The position numbers were made by a program, and so were the translations under genes. 64,000 nt of DNA from Kribbella jiaozuonensis (lineage in GTDB: Bacteria; Actinomycetota; Actinomycetes; Propionibacteriales; Kribbellaceae), in the NCBI RefSeq assembly GCF_005233875.1, contig NZ_SZPZ01000007.1, positions 335,287 to 399,286 of the forward strand. The letters are read 5' to 3'. The notes below the pieces were generated by a model. It made no database searches. It saw only the letters and a list, made by a program, of their open reading frames with translations, and was not told the origin of the DNA. Below, in pieces: positions 25,008 to 32,220 of this stretch (position 1 is its first letter; every line of letters starts with the position of its first letter).

Positions 25008-26284
25008 TGCGGCTTGACGGCCTTCGCCGCCTGCGCCAGCGCATCGTCCGGATTCTTGCCATCAGCAAGCACCGTCATGATCGCGTTGTGCAGCGCGGTC
25101 TTCGCCTCGTAGGCACCCGGCTGGTTCGGCTCCGCCATCGCGTACGTCGCCGCGTCGTAGATCGGCGCCAGGTTCGGGTCGGACAACGACTTCTTGTACT
25201 CCGCCTGGTCCGCCGTCCGCGGCGGGATCAGGCCCTGGTCGGCGAGCCACTTGCCGGTCTCGGTCACGCTGCCGCCCTGCGCCTTGTGCTCGTTCATCCA
25301 GGTCAGGAACTTCCACGCCTCGTCCGCGTGCTTGCTGCGCTGGTTCACGCCCATGAAGAACCCGTACGCCAGCGAGCCCTTGCTACCCGGCGTCGGTCCG
25401 GGGATCGCGGTCACGCCGACGTCCGAGCCGTACTTGTCCTTCATCTGGGTCTTGAGGCTGCCGATCCACCAGCCGGCCTGGATCGCCATCGCGACGCCGC
25501 CGCTGCGGAACTGCTTGGTCGGCGAGATCGAGGTGTTCGACGCCTTCGCGGCGGCCAGATCACCCTCGAACTTCAGCGCCGCCTTGCCCTGGTCGTTGTC
25601 GAACTGCGGCGTGCCGTCGGGGCCGAGGAACTTGCCGCCGGCCGAGTCGAGCAGCGACAGGAACGGGTGCACGGACTTGTTGTCGCCGTCCTGGATCAGG
25701 CTCAGGCCCTCGACCTGGATGTTGCCCTTGGCATCACGCTTGACCGTCTTCTTCGCGGCGTCGGCGAGCTCGGCCCAGGTGGTTGGCGGCTTGGTGATGC
25801 CGGCCGCGGCGAGGATCTTCTTGTTGTAGAAGAGCACGTACGTGTTCAGCTCGGTCGGGTAGCCGAGGAGCGTGTCGCCGGTGGTGACCGCGCCGAGCGC
25901 GGCCGGGCTGTACTCCGCCTTGATCTTGGTGGCGATGTCGTCCGGCACCTTCGCCACGACGTTCGCCTTCATCAGCTGGCCGCCCCACAGGCCGTACGCG
26001 CTGACGATGTCCGCGCCGCGACCGCCGGTCTGGCGGACCGTCATCGTGGTGAGCAGGTCGTCGAACTTGACCACCTGCGCCTTCACCTGGATCTTCGGGT
26101 TGTCCTTGTTCCATTCGGCGATCATCTTGTCCAGCCCGTCCTTCGACGGGCCGTCGCTGTAGTGGCTCAGCAACGTCAGCTCGACCTTGTCGCCGCTGCC
26201 GGAGTCGCTTCCACCTCCGCAGGCGGCGCTCGTAGCCAGGAGCCCCAGGACAACGGCAAGCCGCAAACCTCTGGCAATGCGCAT
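25004..26284 (-). CDS. Sugar-binding lipoprotein of the ABC transporter (SBP family 1)
   Basis: 426 residues. The lipoprotein signal peptide ends in the lipobox LATSAAC; a Gly/Ser linker and a family-1 solute-binding domain follow (LTLLSHYSDGPSKDGLDKMIAEWNKDNP..., GRGADIVSAYG, YPTELNTYVLFYNKKIL, GVAMAIQAGWW). It should be anchored outside the membrane and deliver a sugar or muropeptide-derived saccharide. Start ATG 26284 with GAGGAG; the preceding GNAT stop is one base away. Confidence 0.9.
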   Translation of the reverse strand: MRIARGLRLAVVLGLLATSAACGGGSDSGSGDKVELTLLSHYSDGPSKDGLDKMIAEWNKDNPKIQVKAQVVKFDDLLTTMTVRQTGGRGADIVSAYGLWGGQLMKANVVAKVPDDIATKIKAEYSPAALGAVTTGDTLLGYPTELNTYVLFYNKKILAAAGITKPPTTWAELADAAKKTVKRDAKGNIQVEGLSLIQDGDNKSVHPFLSLLDSAGGKFLGPDGTPQFDNDQGKAALKFEGDLAAAKASNTSISPTKQFRSGGVAMAIQAGWWIGSLKTQMKDKYGSDVGVTAIPGPTPGSKGSLAYGFFMGVNQRSKHADEAWKFLTWMNEHKAQGGSVTETGKWLADQGLIPPRTADQAEYKKSLSDPNLAPIYDAATYAMAEPNQPGAYEAKTALHNAIMTVLADGKNPDDALAQAAKAVKPQ

Positions 26285-26285
26285 G

Positions 26286-27269
26286 TCACTCCTCAAAGTC
26301 AGCCGGGCGCAGGGGCGCCCGGAGAATGGTGAACGTGCGGGTGATGTCGAACCCCGTCTTCAGGTACAGCTGCCCGGCCGCGGACTTCTCCCCGGTCCAC
26401 AGGAACCAGGCAGAGTGGGCGCCGGCGGCAACCATCCGCTCGAGTGTCAGGTGCAGCAGCACCTTCCCGAGCCCGGTGCCGCGCGAGCTCGGCAGTACGC
26501 CGAACGGTCCGAAGCGGTCGATCACTCCTTCATAGGTGCCGTGCATCGCCCAGCCGAGGATCGCCCGGCCCGGGTCACGCGCCACCACAATGCGCTCCAA
26601 TGGCAGACCGGACACGACGCCCTCGCGGATCGCGCGCGCCCAGTCCGGGTTGAACTCCGCGCCGGCGATCGTGATCAGCGCGGTCAGCTCGTCATCGGTT
26701 GGTATACCAAAGCTGTAGCCCTCGGCCGTCAGGGCGTCGATCCGCTTCCGGACCTCGTCCGGAATGGCATACCCGACCAGACCGCGGTCCATCGCGACCG
26801 CGTCGTACTGCCGCTCGAAGCTCAGCTCGGCCAGCAACCGGGCCGCGGACGGATAGCGAGCGCTGTCGAGGCCGGGGAGGAAGTAGCTCGGCGTGTACGA
26901 CGAGAAGAACACCTCGGACCTGCCGTGCGACCGCAGCCAATCCATTGCCGCCGACAACAACGCGCGGCCGACACCGCGCCCGCGGTACTCCGGATGCACG
27001 AAGAAGAACGGGATCCAGCCGGCCGTGGGTTCGAGGTCGTCGGCGTCGACCGCGATCAGCCGCCGGACCGCGTAGGCAGCGCCGACAATCTGATCATCCA
27101 TCACGGCCACCTGCAGACCGGCCGCGTCGAAGTTGCGATCGAGCAGGAACAGGTCGCGGAATCGCTGATAGGAGATCGGGTCGGCCGGCGCCGCGGCGGT
27201 CCAGGTGTCGGCGAGAGCCGGTCCGTCGCCGACCTGGAACGAGCGGATCTTCACATCCGACGACGTCAT
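26286..27269 (-). CDS. Double-GNAT acetyltransferase
   Basis: 327 residues with two GNAT domains. The first (about 1-150) has the acetyl-CoA loop HPEYRGRGVGRALLSAAMDWL. The second (about 175-325) has LPSSRGTGLGKVLLHLTLERM and ends GQLYLKTGFDITRTF. Start ATG 27269 overlaps the namZ stop (ATGA). In this operon it may acetylate or sense an amino-sugar product; the substrate is unknown. The gene carries a TTGGTATACCAA palindrome at 26699-26710, using a rare ATA Ile codon. Confidence 0.83.
   Translation of the reverse strand: MTSSDVKIRSFQVGDGPALADTWTAAAPADPISYQRFRDLFLLDRNFDAAGLQVAVMDDQIVGAAYAVRRLIAVDADDLEPTAGWIPFFFVHPEYRGRGVGRALLSAAMDWLRSHGRSEVFFSSYTPSYFLPGLDSARYPSAARLLAELSFERQYDAVAMDRGLVGYAIPDEVRKRIDALTAEGYSFGIPTDDELTALITIAGAEFNPDWARAIREGVVSGLPLERIVVARDPGRAILGWAMHGTYEGVIDRFGPFGVLPSSRGTGLGKVLLHLTLERMVAAGAHSAWFLWTGEKSAAGQLYLKTGFDITRTFTILRAPLRPADFEE
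26699..26710. promoter_or_regulatory. Intragenic TTGGTATACCAA palindrome (candidate GntR box)
   Basis: A perfect 12-bp palindrome inside the double-GNAT gene. It matches the core of the E. coli UxuR/ExuR binding consensus. The sequence following it, to aaagctgt, is repeated at 27715-27730. Confidence 0.45.
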
Positions 27270-28399
27270 CGGGCAGTCCCTTCGTAGAGCAGCACGCCAG
27301 GTCGTACCCATCCGGAAGGCGTCGTTGCCGCGGGCAAGAGATCGACCGGGTCGTCGCCGGCCTCGAGCGCCTTGCGCAGCGAGTCCGAGCCCCACAGCCG
27401 ATCGAGCGACGGCAGCATCCCGAAGTCGTCCGGGTACAGCTCGTTCAGCACCCGGAGCATCACCAGCGCGGTCCGCACCGGCTCGAACGCATCCCGATCG
27501 ACGACATGAAGCTGTACGCCGGACACCGCCTGGCCGGCGTACTTGCTGAACACCGGCTCGAACCAGGTCCGCCGGAAGATCACGCCCGGCAACTCACACG
27601 CAGCCAGCGCCGGCACCAGCCGATCGTCGACGTACGGCGCCCCGATCGTCTCGAACGGCCGCGTCGTACCGCGGCCCTCGCTGAGGTTCGTGCCTTCGAA
27701 CAAGCCGGTCCCGGGGTATACCAAAGCTGTCTCCGGCGTCGGCATGTTCGGCGACGGCGGCACCCATGGCATACCGGTCCCCCACGACCCGGGCGTCCAG
27801 CCGTCGACCGGGATGACCGTTGCCTCACCCAACTGTCGCGCGAGCTCGCCAACAGTCAGCCCATGTCGCAACGGAATCGGCGCCCGGCCGACGAAGCTCT
27901 CGAACCCCGGCTGTAGCACCGGTCCCTCGACCCGCACGCCCCCGAGCGGGTTCGGCCGGTCGAGGACGACAAATGGCATACCAAGCCGAGCGGCTGCCTG
28001 CTGGCAGTCGTACATCGTCCAGACGTACGTGTAGAACCGCGTCCCGATGTCCTGGATGTCGAAGAGCAGCACGTCGACACCGGAGAACAGGTCGTCGAGC
28101 TCCCGCCCGTGCCGCAGATAAGTGTCGAAGACCGAGAGGCCGGTGTCGGGATCGACGCCTTCACCTTCACTCGCACCAGCTTGCGCCGTACCGCGGAGGC
28201 CGTGCTCGGGACCGAACAACGCCGTCAACGGCATGCCGGCCGCACGCAACGCGACCGAGGTCGGCGTGAGGTCCGGCAGTACGCCGGTGAAGTTCGTGAT
28301 CAGTCCCAGGCGCCCGTCGGGCACCAGCCCCCGGTCCTCGGCCAGACGCTGCGCGCCGGTCCGGACCACCATCGCCGCCACCACCAAACCCCAGATCAT
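27266..28399 (-). CDS. namZ: Exo-beta-N-acetylmuramidase NamZ (DUF1343)
   Basis: 377 residues of the DUF1343/NamZ family: LGLITNFTGVLPDLTPTSVALR, LTALFGPEHGLRGTAQAGASEG, DVLLFDIQDIGTRFYTYVWTMYDC, VVLDRPNPLGG and GTNLSEGRGTTRPFETIGAP, all strongly conserved. NamZ releases terminal MurNAc from peptidoglycan fragments. No secretion signal is convincing (the N-terminus MIWGLVVAAMVVRTG is short), so it may act in the cytoplasm on imported fragments; ATG 28372 is an alternative start giving a plain cytosolic protein. It is the first gene of the operon and has its own promoter. Confidence 0.9.
   Translation of the reverse strand: MIWGLVVAAMVVRTGAQRLAEDRGLVPDGRLGLITNFTGVLPDLTPTSVALRAAGMPLTALFGPEHGLRGTAQAGASEGEGVDPDTGLSVFDTYLRHGRELDDLFSGVDVLLFDIQDIGTRFYTYVWTMYDCQQAAARLGMPFVVLDRPNPLGGVRVEGPVLQPGFESFVGRAPIPLRHGLTVGELARQLGEATVIPVDGWTPGSWGTGMPWVPPSPNMPTPETALVYPGTGLFEGTNLSEGRGTTRPFETIGAPYVDDRLVPALAACELPGVIFRRTWFEPVFSKYAGQAVSGVQLHVVDRDAFEPVRTALVMLRVLNELYPDDFGMLPSLDRLWGSDSLRKALEAGDDPVDLLPAATTPSGWVRPGVLLYEGTAR
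27715..27722. promoter_or_regulatory. Intragenic GGTATACC palindrome in namZ
   Basis: A perfect 8-bp palindrome continuing as aaagctgt, identical for 16 bp to the copy at 26701. Near variants GGCATACC follow at 27768 and 27975 in the same gene. Confidence 0.4.
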
Positions 28400-28423
28400 G
28401 GATCCTGCAGGAACTGGGTTGAA

Positions 28424-28477
28424 AACTTACCGATGATGTCAGGCGGAGGTCAATGGATTACGGACAAACGTTTACCA
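28424..28477 (-). promoter_or_regulatory. namZ operon promoter with LacI-like box
   Basis: On the minus strand TTGACC (28453-28448) and TAAGTT (28429-28424) are 18 bp apart, 25 bp before the namZ start. Just upstream, 28462-28477 holds an AAACGTTT core with partly matching flanks (GGACAAACGTTTACCA on the plus strand), close to LacI/GalR-family sites. No LacI gene is in the window. The region 28400-28480 is AT-rich compared with its surroundings. Confidence 0.55.
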
Positions 28478-28480
28478 ACG

Positions 28481-29248
28481 TCAGTCGAGGAACGGCGTGA
28501 GGGCTGCCAGGAAGTCGTCGAGCCGCTCGGCGTGCACCCAGTGCCCGGCCTCGGGGACCTCGGCGTACTGCACCTGCGGGAAGTAGGCGGCGATCGTCTC
28601 GCGGTGGTCCTGCTGCACGTAGTCGGACTTCCCGCCGAAGATGAACAGCGTCGGCCCGTCGTACACCAGTCCGGCCGCCTCCGCGGGCCAGCCCGAGATC
28701 GCCGGCAGACCAGCCTCGATCACCGGAAGGTTCGGCCGCCACCGCGCACCGTCAGCATCGAGGATGAGGTTCTGCAGCAGGAAGGCGCGCGTCCCCGGCG
28801 TCGGTACGGCGGACACCAACTGCGCGTCCACCTCGGCCCGACGACTCACCGACGACAGATCGGCGTTCCGCATCGCCTGCGCATACTCGACGAAGGCCGG
28901 CGGATACACGACCGGAGCTGCATCAACCACAACGAGACGCGAGACCACCTCCGGATACTGCAGAGCGGTCAGCATCGCGGTCTTGCCACCCATCGAGTGA
29001 CCGACCAGCGCGACCGGTCCGACCCCGAGCGACTCGATCGTCTCGCGGACGTCGGCGGCCATCTCCGGGTAGCTCATCGTGTCGACGTGCGGCGAGGTCC
29101 CGTGGTTGCGCAGGTCGAACGCGAACACCCGGTGCTTGTCGGCGAGCCGGCGCGCGGCCGTCATCCAGTTCCGACCCGAGCCGAACAGCCCGTGCATCAC
29201 GACGACCGGCGTACCGGCGTCGCCGTACGACGTGACCGGAAGCTTCAT
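28481..29248 (-). CDS. Alpha/beta-hydrolase, YbfF-like esterase
   Basis: 255 residues. VVVMHGLFGSGRNWMTAAR carries the oxyanion loop, VALVGHSMGGKTAML the nucleophile Ser, and VPEAGHWVHAERLDDF the catalytic His. The acid is probably the Asp in GGKSDYV. RNHGTSPHVDTMSYPEMAADV is characteristic of the YbfF acyl-CoA esterase group. Start ATG 29248 with AAAGG upstream; it lies upstream of the namZ promoter on the same strand and is likely separate from that operon. Confidence 0.85.
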   Translation of the reverse strand: MKLPVTSYGDAGTPVVVMHGLFGSGRNWMTAARRLADKHRVFAFDLRNHGTSPHVDTMSYPEMAADVRETIESLGVGPVALVGHSMGGKTAMLTALQYPEVVSRLVVVDAAPVVYPPAFVEYAQAMRNADLSSVSRRAEVDAQLVSAVPTPGTRAFLLQNLILDADGARWRPNLPVIEAGLPAISGWPAEAAGLVYDGPTLFIFGGKSDYVQQDHRETIAAYFPQVQYAEVPEAGHWVHAERLDDFLAALTPFLD

Positions 29249-29263
29249 ACAGACAGACACCTT

Positions 29264-29557
29264 TCAACGGCTCCGTTGCCAGCACGCGGTATGCCAATGG
29301 CGCCGCTCGTCGAGAGACTGGGCGCCGCCGATCGCACCGAGCAGGCTGGGGTTCTCCGGCCACACGACGACATGCGGGGTGGCCGGCAGGATCTGCTGGT
29401 CGCAGCCCGGGCAGCGGTACGACTTGGCGGAGGCGGACCCGGACACGCGCCGTACGTTCCACTCGCCGTCGGCCTTGGCCTCACGACTCTGGGTACCACC
29501 GAGGAGCGGCCGGTCACTGACCGGCCGCTGCCACTTGGAAGGCCTTCTGCGCGACAT
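29264..29557 (-). CDS. Small zinc-binding conserved actinobacterial protein
   Basis: 97 residues with a basic N-terminus. The core YRCPGCDQQILPATPHVVVWPEN followed by RRHWHTACWQR has Cys-x2-Cys then His and Cys, a zinc-ribbon/HNH-like spacing. I recognise it as a type of short hypothetical protein common in actinomycetes, sometimes labelled ATP/GTP-binding without support. It is 15 bp from the hydrolase start and may be co-transcribed with it. Confidence 0.72.
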   Translation of the reverse strand: MSRRRPSKWQRPVSDRPLLGGTQSREAKADGEWNVRRVSGSASAKSYRCPGCDQQILPATPHVVVWPENPSLLGAIGGAQSLDERRHWHTACWQRSR

Positions 29558-29593
29558 AACCCCTCAAGGCTAGTCGTATGACCTAGCTCACCC

Positions 29594-30979
29594 TTACGAC
29601 GAGGCCCGCGCCACCGCGTACGCCGCACACCCGATCAGCTCCATCGAGACCTGCAGCCGCTCGAGACTCACGTTCTTCGCGATCGTGTCCTCCGGCGAGT
29701 GGTACGGCGGTTCGAGGTACGACGGCGCGAGCTCGCCCCGCCAGGAGAAGTTGGCCGCGGCGATCCCGACCTCCTGGAACGACTGGTGGTCGGACGCGCC
29801 ACGTTCGACTGGTCCGACCAGCTGCGCGTCGTACCCGAGCCGCTGACCGGCTGCCCGCACCGCATCGGTCGCGGTGTTCGCGAGCCCGGTGAACGACAGC
29901 AGCCAGTACGTGACGGCCGGATCCCAACTCGTCGCGACCATGTCGTTCTGGAAGACGGCCCTATACCGGTCTCGCTGATCTTGGGCGAGCTGCGCGACGT
30001 GGTACCGCGAGCCGATCAGCCCCTGCTCCTCCGAGCCCCACAAAGCGAACCGCAATGTGGCATCAGTAGGAATCCGCGCGAAGACCCGCGCCAGCTCCAT
30101 CGTGAGCACGGTGCCCGACCCGTCGTCGTTCGCGCCGGGCGCTCCGATCACCGAGTCGTAGTGACCGCTCACCATCACGATCGGCCCGCCGGACTTCCCG
30201 CGGCGCTCGCCGATCACGTTGTTCGATATCAGGCCACGGTGTGCAGCCGTACTGATCCGCAAAGGCAAGGCGGTGACGACTGCAAGCGCCTCGCGGATCA
30301 ACCGCTTCTGCACCTGAGCGACACCGATGACCGGGATCGGTGCACTGGTCAGACCACTCGGCGAGAACGCCGACGCCCGGCGCGGATACACCTGATCAGC
30401 AGGCAGCAGAATCACCCCGACCGCACCTCGCGCGGCCGCATCCGCGACAAACGCGGGCCGAGCCGCCGCGGTGTCATCGGCGATCACGATCGAGCCCGCG
30501 ACATCAGCCGGCCAGACCGGCGCAGTAGCAGGACCGACGTCGCGCACCGGTCCTTCGACGGTGACGTCCAGCTTGCCGCCGGGAGCAGCGCCGGCCTGCC
30601 AGCACAGGTCGTCCGGCAACATGCCGCGGACATCGGTGATCTGGGCAAGGAACTTGTCCGCCACCGGGAACGGTTCAAGCTTGGTGCGGTAGCCGAACTT
30701 GTCGAGTTGTCCCGCGATGTAGTCGGCCGCGCGCTTCTCGCTCGCAGTACCGCCGATGCGCGGACCGATGCGCTCCGACAACACCTGTAGGTGCTGCAGC
30801 GCACGCTCGGAGGACAGGCCCGACACGATCTGCCGGTCGTACTTGTCCAGCTTCGGCCGGGTCACCGCCCCCGGCCGAAGATCGTCAGCACCCCACGCGG
30901 GCGCAACAGGAACGGCAGTGGCGGCGGCAACGCCGGCGATCAGCAATCCACGGCGACTCAGACCGGATCTGTCGGTCAT
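29594..30979 (-). CDS. Secreted M28-family zinc peptidase (Tat signal)
   Basis: 461 residues. The N-terminus SRRGLLIAGVAAATAVPVAPAWG is a twin-arginine signal ending in AWG-A. A PA domain (about 150-240) precedes the M28 catalytic core. Zinc ligands are visible in order: His-x-Asp in SGHYDSV, Asp in GANDDGSG, Glu-Glu in WGSEEQGLIGS, Asp in QNDMVATSWD and His in PPYHSPEDT. It is likely an exported aminopeptidase similar to Streptomyces griseus aminopeptidase. Start ATG 30979 with GGAGACC upstream. Confidence 0.9.
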   Translation of the reverse strand: MTDRSGLSRRGLLIAGVAAATAVPVAPAWGADDLRPGAVTRPKLDKYDRQIVSGLSSERALQHLQVLSERIGPRIGGTASEKRAADYIAGQLDKFGYRTKLEPFPVADKFLAQITDVRGMLPDDLCWQAGAAPGGKLDVTVEGPVRDVGPATAPVWPADVAGSIVIADDTAAARPAFVADAAARGAVGVILLPADQVYPRRASAFSPSGLTSAPIPVIGVAQVQKRLIREALAVVTALPLRISTAAHRGLISNNVIGERRGKSGGPIVMVSGHYDSVIGAPGANDDGSGTVLTMELARVFARIPTDATLRFALWGSEEQGLIGSRYHVAQLAQDQRDRYRAVFQNDMVATSWDPAVTYWLLSFTGLANTATDAVRAAGQRLGYDAQLVGPVERGASDHQSFQEVGIAAANFSWRGELAPSYLEPPYHSPEDTIAKNVSLERLQVSMELIGCAAYAVARASS

Positions 30980-30990
30980 GAAGGTCTCCT

Positions 30991-31046
30991 CACGAAGGTG
31001 GGCGGCCCCGAGAAGCCAGACCGTAGCCCACCTGCGACTGAGTCGC
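30991..31046. terminator. Stem-loops between desaturase and peptidase genes
   Basis: GCGACT-G-AGTCGC at 31034-31046 is a perfect 6-1-6 palindrome beginning 20 bp after the desaturase stop. A wider AGGTGGGC/GCCCACCT pair (about 30997-31033) lies beside it. They could end the desaturase transcript or act as an operator for the peptidase gene that follows. Confidence 0.4.
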
Positions 31047-31066
31047 CTAGAGGTTCCTAGCGATTG

Positions 31067-32089
31067 CTAAGCATTGGCACGAAGTTCCTCGCCGACCTCG
31101 TGCATATGGCGCAACCCCATTCGGTACGAATCGATCAAACCCGTTGAAATATAGGGCATTCCGACGCGTTCGCAGTACGCCCGCACGATCGGCTGGGCGA
31201 ACCGGAGGTTGGCCCGCGGCATGCTCGGGAAGAGGTGGTGCTCGATCTGGTAGTTGAGTCCGCCCATCATCCAGTCGGTGACCAGACTGCCGTTGACGTT
31301 GCGGGACGTCAGCACCTGCTTCTCGAGGTGGCACCAGTTGCTGTCGTCGTCGGGCATCTCCATGCCCTTGTGGTTCGGCGCGAACACGCTGCCGAGGTGC
31401 AGCCCGAACACCATGTGGTGCACCAGCGCGAACACCAGCGCCTGCGCCGGCGACATGATCAGGAACAGCGCGGTCAGGTACAGCACCACATGCGCGGCCA
31501 TCAGCCCCAGCTCGAGCCGATGCGTACGGCGACGCGCCAGCAGGAAGCGGATGCTCGACACCTTGAGGTTGAAGCCCTCCAGCGTGAGCAGCGGGAAGAA
31601 GACGCGAGCCTGGTTGCGGGTCAGCCAGCCCTCCAGCCCCTTGCGGCCCTCGGCCTGCTGGAGCGTCCAGACGAACACGCCCTCGCCGACGTCCGGGTCC
31701 TTGTCGGTGTGGTTCGGGTTGGCGTGGTGGCGGTTGTGCTTGTCGTTCCACCACGCGTAGCTCATCCCGAGTACAACGTTGCCGTGCAGCATCCCGATCC
31801 AGTCGTGCAGCTTGCGCGAGCTGGCGATCTGCTGGTGACCGGCGTCGTGCCCGAAGAACGCCGCCCGGGTGGTCAGGATCCCCAGCGGGAGCGCGAGCAG
31901 CACCACCCACCACGAGGCGCCGACCGCGGCGATCGCCGCCCAGGTCAGGGCCATCAGGGCCACGTTGATCCCGATCGCCATCGCGTACGCCGCCGTACGG
32001 CGCTCCAGCAGTCCGGCGGCCTTGATCTCCCGCAGCAGTGGCGAGAAATCGCTGCCCTTGGTCCCAGGTGGGGTCACTGTCGCTGTCAT
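31067..32089 (-). CDS. Acyl-lipid/acyl-CoA fatty acid desaturase
   Basis: 340 residues, membrane di-iron desaturase. The three histidine boxes are HDAGH (in AAFFGHDAGHQQ), HNRHH (in WWNDKHNRHHANPN) and QIEHH (in NYQIEHHLFPSMPRANL), with membrane helices between. The QxxHH third box is typical of front-end-like and actinobacterial desaturases. It is divergent from a two-component system, with a perfect palindrome between, recalling the Bacillus des-DesKR arrangement. Start ATG 32089. Confidence 0.92.
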   Translation of the reverse strand: MTATVTPPGTKGSDFSPLLREIKAAGLLERRTAAYAMAIGINVALMALTWAAIAAVGASWWVVLLALPLGILTTRAAFFGHDAGHQQIASSRKLHDWIGMLHGNVVLGMSYAWWNDKHNRHHANPNHTDKDPDVGEGVFVWTLQQAEGRKGLEGWLTRNQARVFFPLLTLEGFNLKVSSIRFLLARRRTHRLELGLMAAHVVLYLTALFLIMSPAQALVFALVHHMVFGLHLGSVFAPNHKGMEMPDDDSNWCHLEKQVLTSRNVNGSLVTDWMMGGLNYQIEHHLFPSMPRANLRFAQPIVRAYCERVGMPYISTGLIDSYRMGLRHMHEVGEELRANA

Positions 32090-32172
32090 GCATCCAGCCT
32101 CATCCTCGGCACCGCGGAAAACATGAGCGCTACTACCCAGATGCCGGGGGGTGGCAGGCCTCCGGCCAGAGG

Positions 32173-32184
32173 GGAGTTAACTCC
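32173..32184. promoter_or_regulatory. Perfect palindrome GGAGTTAACTCC between desaturase and sensor kinase
   Basis: A 12-bp perfect palindrome, 84 bp upstream of the desaturase start and 37 bp upstream of the kinase start. It is the only AT-containing palindrome in this divergent spacer and a candidate site for the NarL-type response regulator. Confidence 0.5.
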
Positions 32185-32220
32185 ACCGCGCCTGAGCACA
32201 CGCTGAGTCATGATGGAGGC

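Noticed and set aside
30361..30528. Possible tRNA or small RNA in the M28 gene region
   Set aside because: No cloverleaf or CCA end; the sequence is fully explained by the peptidase coding frame.
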